From the NCBI RefSeq assembly GCF_910592395.1, contig NC_088325.1:9738109-9798108 (forward strand): 60,000 bases of DNA. Reading direction: 5' to 3'. The notes under the pieces are model-generated. The model was not told the DNA's origin. It saw nothing but the letters and a program-made list of their open reading frames with translations, and ran no database searches. Shown here one piece after another: positions 43,470-58,474 of the stretch. A program made the translations under genes and the position numbers. Each line of letters begins with the position of its first letter. Position 1 is the stretch's first letter. This DNA is from Lineus longissimus (taxonomy: Eukaryota; Nemertea; Pilidiophora; Heteronemertea; Lineidae).

Positions 43470-43749
43470 CAGACAAGGCCATATGCATGTACAGTTTACA
43501 AGAAGCGACAACCACAACTAACCAAGATTACCGACCTGCAAAAAAATTGCGGTCGGTTGGGTAGATGTAACTTGCTTTGCTCAACTTAGCATCGTTCAAA
43601 AGTCTTGAAATTAACAGACGTGCTGTATATGTATGTAAACAGTACAAATATAAATATTCTGATGATTAATACACTATATTTTGGCAGCATTTTCCGCAAG
43701 TCGGGAAATGTCGGGAAAAGTCGGGGTAGGTCGGGAATTAGCATGACCG
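43470..43749 (+). mobile_element. Second, left-truncated copy of the GGTCATGC fold-back element
   Basis: Repeats CAAGGCC(A/G)TATGCATGTAC through GGTCGGGAATTAGCATGACC at high identity to 43108-43340, but keeps the TGATTAATACACTATATTTT block missing from the first copy's right arm. The left arm is absent, so it is not a simple duplication of the first copy. Confidence 0.78.
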
Positions 43750-45870
43750 TTGTTGGATCACCATCTGTCCATTACAGGTGAAAAGAATTCGCTACAACAT
43801 TTATGGTCACTGAAGACTTTATCAGGGGCTCTTTCGTTGGCATCTTATCATCTTAGAAATTCTGTGATTTGACCTGCTATCAACGGGCCATGTCTATAAT
43901 TGATGCTTAGCAACAGTCAGTAGCAACGACGTGCACTTGGTATTACATCATGATATGCACAAGAAACACACGATGTATGTAGCCAAGTTAGTAAGCAGTT
44001 GCAATAGGCCCCTAATACCTTCCGAGAATTTGAATTTATGCGGACATAACACGAATGGACTGTAGCAGGCTACTCACCTTTTGATGTTTTGATAGTGCCT
44101 GTATTGATGATCCATGCGGCCCAAGTCGAACCGCAACCTGGAGTGCGACAGTCCACCAAAAATGTCGGTTATTCAATCGCGGAATTGTGTGGAATTTTAT
44201 GTAACTGCAAACACAACTAGTGCAGTGTCATGCTTACTGTATAAAATGGGTTTTCCAGCGACCTGCTGCCATCTGGTGTTAGGAAGTGGAACTATAAATG
44301 TTGTCTCCCATTTATATTTCAACCCCGTATGCAAGTAACTTCGCGGATTTGGCCCTGAAACTTTACCCGGTACCAACATCTGAAGCACCTCGATGAATGC
44401 TGTTACTCAGAGTCATAAGTATATACAGTCCATGATTATCTTTGAATTGCCCGACTTACGCCTATAGAATACATGTACATGAATAATGTAAAAACCGGCC
44501 AGGAGCCGTTTCGACTGTCGAGAGTTGATGATGCCGGGTTGTCAGTATAAGACCGTACAACATGACTTATACTGCTCAGGCGGCTGTATTGGATCCCAAT
44601 GGGGGGGGGGGGGGGGGGGGTAGACCATTTCAGGTGTCTGCAGTGTTGTATTGGGTAAAAAAAAACTGATCTCAGGATGATCATGAAACGTGGAGGAGGA
44701 TGTTTGGGTTCTTGTCCTAACTCAAGCCGACAGAAGACTTGAGTCAGACATATTTAAAATGAATTGTTTTTGTAATAATTGTTTAATTGGATCAAGTAAA
44801 ATAGTCATTGGCATAATCAAGAAAGTGCTTATCGAAACCAAATGATCATAACCCTTGCTACCCCAGTAAACAATCCTTTTAACATAGTTTCCCCAAACAA
44901 ACAATTACTACAGCGTTTTATAACCAGAAACGACCAGCTTAGGCCTACCGGTGTGCAAGGGATAGTAGTCCTAGGGCTGATAGTCCGTGTAACAATAGCC
45001 CGCATTGCTAAATGTTTTGGTTAGAGTTAGCGGTACAATAGATCATGCTGCTTAATTGGTCAAATACAATGCTACCGGATTATGACTCCAGGGGGACTAT
45101 ATCCGCTGTCACACCGGTCTTTAAAAATGACTGAAATACCCTGACTGAAAAGATTTACACAAGATACAGCCAGACCATGGAGTACCAAGGTAGGAAGTTT
45201 TATAGAACTTCCTTGGGTGTACCAAATAACCACGCCTTTTCCTTTCAACATTATTTCTTTCCATTTGGGCGGCAATTATTGCTGTACAATTCTCGTTACT
45301 CCAATTCCGTTCAACATTAGGCCTACTCGTGATTGATGTGAAATGACAATTCTGCGTCAACAGTAATCATATTGTACCACCGCAATTATATAATTGACAA
45401 TTCATTGATAAAGCGTATCCTCAGATGATGGCAATGTACCGAAGCATACTAAGCCCTCTCCCCGAATAATCGGAATAGTCGTAAAATAGAATTCCTTTTA
45501 CCATTCAACGGGAAAGATGATAATAAAAAAAAAAATTAACGTATTGTGAGATGAGAGAGACCCCTATTGGCGGCTTTGTGTAACTTTATCTTGCTTGCCT
45601 AGCTGCTGCCTATATTCTCCCTTTAAAAGAAATAGTGTTTTACACGATTTGGGCATCGTGACCCCTGAGGTGTTTGCATCTTATCAAAATGTTAAACTTC
45701 ATGAGGCTTAGAAAGGAATATGAGTAGTTATGAACCCTTTGGTACACCATAGTATGCCTACACTCCGGACGCAGTGGACTGGCTTCGTCCTGTCGCTATT
45801 GCTAAGCTGTTGCTTGCATCCTCGTTTGCTCTTTTCGACAGGTCCTTCTGTCCATTTGAGGTAGGAGATC

Positions 45871-46030
45871 CTAGCTGTCGACGAAGACTTGGAGTTTCTT
45901 CATTGCCGTTCTGGCTGTTCGCATTGCCTCTGAGCCATACGGCATGACGGATTCCACATTCGATTTGAAAATCCTCAGCTTTGTCTTTGCCGCAAGGTTT
46001 TGTTGTTTGTGTTTCTGCAGTAAGGGTCTC
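45871..46030 (-). pseudogene. LINE reverse-transcriptase C-terminal fragment
   Basis: The minus strand reads LRPLLQKHKQQNLAAKTKLR then IFKSNVESVMPYGSEAMRTA and KKLQVFVDS, matching the LINE segment K.KLRIFN.NV.SVLLYG.E.W......KLQ.F. A stop follows and the downstream LR.I motif is not in frame. Conserved LLYG and the Trp are altered. A 32-bp minisatellite starts directly at its 5' side. Confidence 0.6.
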
Positions 46031-46495
46031 AGGTAGAGACAAACGTCACAATCTGAGAGTCTCAAGTAGAGACAGATGTCACAACCCTGGTCTCAGGTAT
46101 AGAGACAAACGTCACAACCCGAGTCTCAGGTAGACAGATGTCACACCCAGAGTCTCAAGTAGAGACATATGTCACAACCAGAGTCTCAAGTAGAGACAAA
46201 TGTCCCAACCAGAGTCTCAGGTAGATAGATGTCACAACCAGAGTCGCAAGTAGAGAAAAATGTCACAACCAGAGTCTCAGGTAGAGAAAAATGTCACAAC
46301 CAGAGTCTCAAGTAGAGAAAAATGTCCCAACCCTGGTCTGAGGTATAGGGACAAACGTCACCACCCGAGTCTCAGGTAGACAAATGTCCCAACCAGAGTC
46401 TCAAGTAGAGACAAATGTCACAACCTGAGTCTCAAGTAGAGAAAAATGTCACAAACAGAGTCAGCTCAATTAAAGAAAAATATCATAACCAGAAT
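46025..46495. repeat. Minisatellite, about 14 units of 30-33 bp
   Basis: Unit AGTCTCAAGTAGAGACAAAT plus GTCACAACCAG. Variants differ at CAAG/CAGG and by loss of GAGAC. A single isolated unit (GTCACAACCAGACTCTCAAG) is found 1.5 kb away at 47987-48018. Confidence 0.85.
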
Positions 46496-47084
46496 CGTAA
46501 AGGACAATTGGCATTATTAAGGGGCAATATTACCCAGCTGTCGGCTGCCCAGTCACCTATTATTCTACGTGAGTAGTTTCCATCAACAAATTGAACAGAA
46601 AAAGGAATTATCGCGCTTTTCCGATGTTGACTCCGGTTTGACCCGAGTTAGCTCTCCTTGCATAAACTCTTTCCACCTGGAACAATGCTCTAGTAAGGCG
46701 TTTCCTGGAGTTAGTATCTACCCTGTGACGACTTGGTGCTGATATAGATTTTTCCGACGCACGCTGCTGGCGCTTGATTCCCCCGCAACTGCGACGATCA
46801 ATGGAAATGACGCTTCGTCTTCAAGGGGGACTATATACGCAGGAGGGGAGGGCTAATTTGGCCATTTTCAAGTGACTACTATACACAGTAAGGGTCCTTG
46901 GTCATGACAGACTCGGCAATAAATATATCCCTAGCTCGTACAAGCGCGAATCATTTCGACCTACTGAGAAAAAGAACAAACATACTGCAATAATATTGAA
47001 AAGGCCAGGGGCCATTGTGCTCACTGTGTAGATAGCTATTCATGCTTGTTAAGATACGTGCTATAGTATATAGTCAAATAAAAT

Positions 47085-47600
47085 TTTCATGCCATTTAAT
47101 CTCTGCGACCTTGAAAAGTCAGAGGTTATCTGACGGAGGGAGTCATGTGTACCAAGTTTCAAGTTCATAACTTCAGTAGTTAAGAAACGTGCCACAATTA
47201 CACACAAACGGCCAATTTACGCCATTTGACCTCTGCAACCTTAAAAAAAGTACGTCAAATCAAAAACCCTTATGATATGTGATGTATCCTTGCAAGGAGT
47301 ATCTACCATAATATGTTTAGCGAAAACGAGTTGCTTATAAGCGAAATATCGCACTTTTTAACTTTTGGCCCTCTGGTGGCCTTGTCAAAAATCAGATCAG
47401 ATCAAAAGTCAGTGTCAGAGGTCACCTGACCTGGGGTTGTCTGTGTACAAAGTTTCAAGTTCATAGCCCAAGCGGTTAAGAAACGTTCTATTGCTTTTGA
47501 AACAGGATACAGACGACGGATGACGACGACGATGACGGACGCCGGACACTGCGGTGTTGTATGTAGACCAATACTTCGTCCCCAAAAGGGACGAAATGCG
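47085..47600 (+). repeat. Dispersed repeat family F, most complete copy
   Basis: Runs from GCCATTTAATCTCTGCGACC through two GCCATTTGACCTCTGCAACC-type blocks, TATCGCACTTTTTAACTTTT, GGTCACCTGACC and GAAACAGGATACAGACGACG to GACGACGACGATGACGG. Serves as the uninterrupted reference for the copy split at 28777. No ORF. Confidence 0.6.
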
Positions 47601-47802
47601 AGGTGCCTATTGCGAAAATGATTGGATGACGAAAACATTGGCCTGATTGTTTGGCTAGCCTTGAGACATCAAACTATTTTCCTGTTTTTCATCATGGCTT
47701 TAAGCTTAAATGCGTTTGGGCTGGAATTCCTGGCTTTTTTCGAGATAGCGCATACTGTAGGCTCGATGTACAGCGTAGCGGATCGAGGCTATGGGCTGTA
47801 TT

Positions 47803-47945
47803 GTATAGAGGTTCTTCACTGACGTCACATGATGACGTTGCCAATTGTTTTGCACTGCCATATATTTGCCGTCACACGTGGTCACGACGGCAGGTGGCCG
47901 TCAAAACGTCACGTCGTGACGACACGTGGAGAACCTCTATTATAC
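47803..47945. mobile_element. 143-bp inverted-repeat MITE
   Basis: GTATAGAGGTTCTTCACTG at the left and CACGTGGAGAACCTCTATTA at the right pair over about 30 bp; inner GACGTCACATGATGACG and CGTCACGTCGTGACG also pair. It contains a CRE octamer at 47820-47827 as part of its arm. Confidence 0.6.
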
Positions 47946-48366
47946 GGTGAGCCAAAAAGCCGACCAATACTTGAAACAAAGAAAATTGTCACAACCAGAC
48001 TCTCAAGTAAAGAAAAATATAAATACGGTGGTGTAGTGTACAATAATGTGGTACACAATATCTACTTATAAAGTACATTTACATGTATTTGCATTGACAT
48101 TCGTCTTTCCAAAGACTCATGTTTAGACTTCCGGCTCCACTTGCTCGATAGCTATCTTTTTTATCATTCTAACACATGAAAAATATTGTAATTAATCATC
48201 TCGTTCCCCTGAGTTCACCGTAGTAAGTTTATTAGCATGAATCCAAGCGTTCCTTTCTCAATGAAAGCACCAAATTCAATAGGCCATTAAAAGTAGGCTC
48301 CGATCTTGGGAGTGGGACGGGCCAGGCCGGTTTTACAATCCGCAGACGAAGTGCCTGGAGAGAGTC

Positions 48367-50990
48367 TGACGTCATTCAGGCTGGTGTGACGTCACGCAAC
48401 AGCATTGGTCATAAATCTCTGGTTACGGATGGGGTTTAGAGCCCGTGGTGTGGGGAGTATCTTCTGGTCGTGAGGATGACATAGTCTGGGACAATGCATG
48501 CAGAATAATTCGCTTCAAAATGCGGCTGGATATGTTTTGAGCTTGAACAGTTTATCTGACGCGCTTGATTGGTTTTTTTCTTCCCCAAATGCCGATTGTG
48601 CTTCAGTGTCATTTTCATTCGATAAAGAGCGTTACTCTCTCAGTAGCATCAGCGATGGGAGGAACGCCTTGTCTTGCACTGCGACGTCAACTGGTTTATA
48701 CCACAGGTTGTTGTAGGGTGGAGAGAGAAACATACTCCGCCTGGGTAGAAGCGTTCCTTTCTTTCTCCGCAGGGCATAATCCGTCTTGTTTCTCTTCATC
48801 CTACAACATATTTATACAGGGTAATCTTACCAGCAACTGGTTTTAATAGTGCCTAGATTTCACCTTTAGCTAGCAACCGTATCTAATATGTGTGGATCTT
48901 TGTGGCAACTTTACTTTCAGAGTAAATTGGTCCCGGGATATTGGTCTCCGGATTACGGATGTATTGAGTGGATGACATCCGTGCCGGATCAAATCGATTG
49001 GTTTGTTTATACCAGAGTCTTTCAAATAGATAAAACGGAGCATTTGTAATCGCTATGTTCAGCTGATCGAAGAATCTCTCAAGTTTCAGTTGTGCGGAAT
49101 TGTCTTGGGTCGACGTGTGACCCGACAGAGCTCTGTCCAAGCGCGCGCCTTTCGGAACTGGCGGTGGGTTTGATATTGAAACCATACGTTCCCTAGTTGC
49201 CTGACTCTTTTTTGAAAAAGAGTAAATTGCGTCGGAATCTAACTTTGAACTTTCACCTGGTTTACAGAGAGTAACAAACACGATACATCTTAGTGGTATC
49301 CTCCTCTTCAGATTGCTTCGACCAGTGTGTAAGCCCCCCCCCCCCCCCCCCCGTATTGAGATACCTATTGGTAACGATCAATTTCTGGTTCTGTCGAGCA
49401 TTCATTATGATGGGTATTCATTTTCTTGAGATTTTCTCACCATCGTCATCGGGCGGAAGTATCGCACTATCCCAATCAATCAAGAGGGCGATTCCTGAAA
49501 GAAATTATATAAGTTAGTAGTGTGCCGTCCCAATGACGTCATTGGCGGGCTATGCAACCCCGATGACGTCATTAACTGACTGGTCGATAGGGTTTCCTCG
49601 GATCACCAGATGCATTCGATTTGGGAAGGCTGAAATATCCGCGCCTGCAGGAACCGGGATCGATTGTGTAATATTCGCGAGTAATCCCGCCTATAATGTC
49701 AAACGTCTATATCTACGAAAGGTGTACATTTTACGTCAAAAATTACGGTAATTCTTTGGGCGAGAAAGGGTGACTTTTACCACGGATTTACCGAGTCTAG
49801 GTGGAAATTTTAATTCTTCTTAATCAATTTGGCTGACATAGTTTGTCTCTCCGCCTGGCATGAAATGCCTTTTTACGTTTTAATGGGTAAAGTCGGGAAG
49901 GTTAGCCATCAAACCTTTTACATCAGCCAAAGATCGTTCTGCGGAAATGTTCGCTTCCCAGTTCGCTTCTCCAGACCTTTTCTTGTGCGCAGGGCCGGAG
50001 AAGCGAAGGTCAGGGTTCAAAATTCCGCCGTCGGGTGGTACGATGTAGAGGGTCCCATACTGTGCGTACAAACTCGCACAGCTAGTGACGAAATTTAGAA
50101 TATAAATTTCGTTGTAAGGAATGAAATCAGTGCCTCTAGTGTCAAGATTGACTGTTTGTACACCAAATTTCGGCCCAATCCGACTTTCAATATGGTCCGC
50201 GTATAATCGCAATTTGTATGTGGCTATAGACTGGATGTATATAACAAAGTCTAAATCATACATCGCGAAGGTTTTGCCGGAGTCATTTCACCCGGGCTTC
50301 CAGCAGTGGCACTAAACTGGACGTCATTAGTCGTTTCCCGCCCCACTCACCACTTTCCTCTAGAAGCCCGGCCCTCATCATGTTTTTTTCGGGGCCGGAA
50401 GGCGGATTAGGGGGGCTTCTAATTGGTCAAAACAGACAGGAAGTCTTTAAACTGATGAACCACCATCCTGAGATCAGGCTTTTTTACTCCTATGTCGAAG
50501 TATGATGAACCACACGAATTCGGAACAGTCTTTGGCAGAAATTTCTGTTTCAATTTGCAGCCTATCAGGGATTTTTCACCCTTATCGTTGAGCCAGGATG
50601 GGGATTCATCCCCGTTTTGCGGGTTTTTTTTAACTCTTTCGTCTTATCGAGAAGCGGAGTTGGTTGAAAACCACTTATGCAAGGATGCCGCTTATACTGC
50701 TCTACGCCTATACTCAGCTTGAAGGAGTGAAAACTCCCTCCATTACGACTTCTTTATGCGACAAAACGTGACAAAAAATATCCCCAAATGGTTAAATTCC
50801 GATTCGATATCAAAAAGGCTCCCGAAAGTCGCTACCTTATCAGGTCAACCCTGAAATGACGTCAATTGACGAATTCCCTGGTCTCTTTTCCAACATGAGG
50901 GATGTGCAGCCTCGTTCCTGTTGAGGGTATCCCCAAGCAGCTGTCAATTACCTTGGTTACTGAGCGGGGCCACCCGCCGTATTGACGTCA
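48367..50990. promoter_or_regulatory. Cluster of palindromic CRE octamers (TGACGTCA)
   Basis: Perfect TGACGTCA at 48367, 48387, 49534, 49564, 50857 and 50983, six in 2.6 kb, with two more at 53628 and 53639. A given palindromic octamer is expected about once per 65 kb at equal base use. The octamer at 49534 lies within the 16-bp palindrome CCAATGACGTCATTGG. Flanks carry GGCGGGC/GCGGGAC and GGGCGGAGC motifs. It could be a promoter/enhancer zone for the SIK gene. Binding by CREB/ATF is inference. Confidence 0.45.
49530..49545. promoter_or_regulatory. Perfect 16-bp palindrome CCAAT-CRE-ATTGG
   Basis: CCAATGACGTCATTGG joins two inverted CCAAT boxes (NF-Y type) through one CRE. A second CRE follows 30 bp downstream. 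It lies 4.2 kb upstream of the SIK start codon. Confidence 0.5.
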
Positions 50991-51544
50991 TTCGCGGGAC
51001 ACTAATAATTCATCACAATATGGTGAATCCAGGATAAAGTGTCATCACTATAACGAACTGAATACCGCAATGCAATACTCGGAAAAGAACAGCTGTATTA
51101 TATAGGCCTATATTTTAATCCGTTTCGAGGTTCAAAGCGGTTATTTTCACATTGTTCTTTTATTACATGTATTGTATGACTATGAATGGTCGATATATTA
51201 TAAAAGCGAATCTCGTACGAGCGATGTGTAATGCCTTTCCCACGCATCAGTCGGCATCCTGAGATCCAGGTTTTTGATACCCCTACCTCGTAAGAGGCGG
51301 AGTATATATCGAAAACCATTGGTGCCAGGATGCTCAGTCGGTACATCCTGAACTTCAGTGCGACACTCGGCACTAACCTGTGCGAGGGGCGGAGCATAAA
51401 GGACTGACTCTGGTATTCGAGGATGCGATGCATCATCAAGTCAGACGTGAGGGTTTCTGAATGGAATCATATAGTCCACATTTTCATCTACTTAGCGGTA
51501 TTGCCCCCATAGCCTCCGCCCATGACGCGCGTAGTCTGCAAGCT

Positions 51545-52625
51545 GAGCGATGCCATTCCACGCCGGTTCATCCAGAAATGTAATCCTGGGTTCTCCCCGT
51601 ATGGCAAGCCAAAGCGGAATTTATTCAAGACTTTAGAATTACCATTCAAGAAGTTAAATATAAGTTCAAGAAGGAAATATATGTTCAAGACTAAAATATG
51701 TTCAACCTTGAATCAAATGTTTTCAACCTTGAATAAAATATGTTCAACCTTGAATAAAATATGTTCAACCTTGAATAAAATATGTCCAACCTTGAACAAA
51801 ATATATTCAACCTTGAACAAAATATATTCAAGACTCACGTGACCATATTCAAGACGCACGTGACCACAAAATTGATGGCGTAGTTGCTCATGTTTTGATG
51901 CTTTACGGACTTTCCCGAACCCGCGTCCGGACTTTCCCGAACCCATGGTACTTGTGTTGCGTTTCGGAGCTCGAATTGTTCGCACGAGGTTTTGACACAT
52001 GGTTGTACACGTACCTAGCCGCCTACACCTGACATGTACTGTAATCCTACACATCATGACATGGATGCCGAGTGAATGTCAGAGTCGATACATGTTTCAC
52101 AGACATATCAGGCAAATTATAGGTTCAAAATGCGCAATGCCTCTCACCTTTCATTCTTAAGGCCGACACCACTGTATCGGATTCTCGTCAGTCTTTTGAC
52201 ATGTTTGAGTGTTTAGGCTATACAGGCAATCAATCATGTCGTGAAACAGAACGCATCAGAAGTACCACAGATTCTACGCTCTACGTCATCAATTTTGTGG
52301 TCACGTGCGTCTTGAATATGGTCACGTGAGTCTTGAATATATTTTGTTCAAGGTTGAATATATTTTGTTCAAGGTTGGACATATTTTATTCAAGGTTGAA
52401 CATATTTTATTCAAGGTTGAACATATTTTATTCAAGGTTGAAAACATTTGATTCAAGGTTGAACATATTTTAGTCTTGAACATATATTTCCTTCTTGAAC
52501 TTATATTTAACTTCTTGAATGGTAATTCTAAAGTCTTGAATAAATTCCGCTTTGGCTTGCCATATCCCCGGGATCAATCCCGGGCCCTTATGCGTGGTAG
52601 CCAGCACCACTAGGCTATGAAGCTC
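51545..52625 (-). mobile_element. tRNA-derived SINE split by a 966-bp fold-back element
   Basis: The head is at 52570-52625 on the minus strand: ATAGCCTAGTGGTGCTGGCT (good A box) and GGGATTGATCCC (B box, one change). The body resumes at 51598 and runs left through GGTTCATCCAGAAATG. The unsplit relative at 27885-28160 shows the same order without the insert. Confidence 0.75.
51599..52564. mobile_element. 966-bp long-armed fold-back element, TSD TCCCC
   Basis: Arms of about 285 bp are near identical (TATGGCAAGCCAAAGCGGAA, TTACCATTCAAGAAGTTAAA, CAAGACGCACGTGACC). Each arm contains 6-8 tandem copies of a 21-bp unit (GTTCAACCTTGAATAAAATAT). TCCCC is duplicated at 51594-51598 and 52565-52569. The centre (51885-52279) is unpaired and has no ORF; it repeats GGACTTTCCCGAACCC. 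Near-perfect arms imply recent activity or gene conversion. Confidence 0.88.
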
Positions 52626-52978
52626 CTCATTTTTTTCAAATATCTGATAATTAAGCACCATTCAAAGCTCCTGAAAATACGGGCATCCGGTTCAGGTTTA
52701 ATGATGACCTATTCCCGGGAAGAAGACAATCTGGCAGTAATGGTGGCAAAATTCGATTCATCACGACACCGCGGCATGCTTATGGAAGGATTGGTGGAGA
52801 TCACACCTCTGACATCGGAAAGAGGGATTCTCATACGGCGGAGCGAATGTCCGTCAGCAGAGGCCTATAGGGGAACCATGTCATTCATTGCCGGTGTAGA
52901 AGAATGCCCGGGAAACAAAGGATTCTATTATGCGCTTCAATCTCTGAGCTATTGACGGTCAGGGTCTCTGTAGAACCA

Positions 52979-53183
52979 TATGTGACCCGCCATGGCAAGA
53001 TGAGTCGCATGTCGCTCCGAGCTTGACAGGTTGAGACAGGTTGAGACGGACTGGTTGTTCATTTCACTATTGTCTGCCTTTTGTGAAATCTGAGTGTATC
53101 AGTTTCTTCTATTATGTCCTGGTGTCATTTTAGGCTCATCTTCTGTTCGACATGCGACTCATTTTGCCGTGGTGGGTCACATA
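52979..53183. mobile_element. GTGACCCACCA palindromic MITE, full copy
   Basis: ATGTGACCCGCCATGGCAAG to GCCGTGGTGGGTCACAT with TIRs of about 34 bp, 205 bp long. GACAGGTTGA is doubled internally. It lies about 590 bp upstream of the SIK start codon. Confidence 0.8.
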
Positions 53184-53627
53184 TTGCAGAATACAATAGG
53201 GCCGGACACCTTTTCCAGGGGGCATTTGTTATTGTTACACCGGTATTAAAGTCGGCATGTAGCCAGATATATATCACAGATAGAACTTCGATTAGTATTT
53301 TAGTGACGCACGTCGTTGGTGATATACCGAATCGGAAAAGCTCGTTGCCACGGTCTGAGCGCGTGCTAATGCTTGCAAATTGGAACGAACGTCTGCTTTC
53401 TGCTGTGTAGCATTCATTTTCTTAGCCCATTTCAACGCCAGCACAGTACACGCGGGGAACTTCACTGATCGATTTGAGAGATATAGCCAGCTCACCTGCC
53501 TAAAATCAAAATAATCGATCCAATGACGTGGGAAGAATTCCGTAGTGAAATTATCAGTAAATTTAAATAGGTTTTGTTTACATCTGCAGGCCACGCCCCC
53601 TTTCATCGTGGAATCACCGGTTCCTAG

Positions 53628-53646
53628 TGACGTCATTCTGACGTCA
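53628..53646. promoter_or_regulatory. SIK: Tandem CRE pair upstream of SIK
   Basis: Two perfect TGACGTCA octamers at 53628-53635 and 53639-53646, 11 bp apart start to start (about one helical turn), 126-144 bp before the SIK ATG. A CCAAT box followed by half-CRE TGACGTG lies at 53520-53530. Vertebrate SIK1 is known to be induced through CREB; extending that to this gene is inference. Confidence 0.6.
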
Positions 53647-53687
53647 GAGAAAAGGTGCTTCGGCGATCCGGCCATGCTGGGAGATGA

Positions 53688-58474
<4,787 letters not shown>

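Noticed and set aside
46025-46495. CRISPR array
   Set aside because: Units are contiguous degenerate 30-33 bp repeats without unique spacers, in eukaryotic intergenic DNA.
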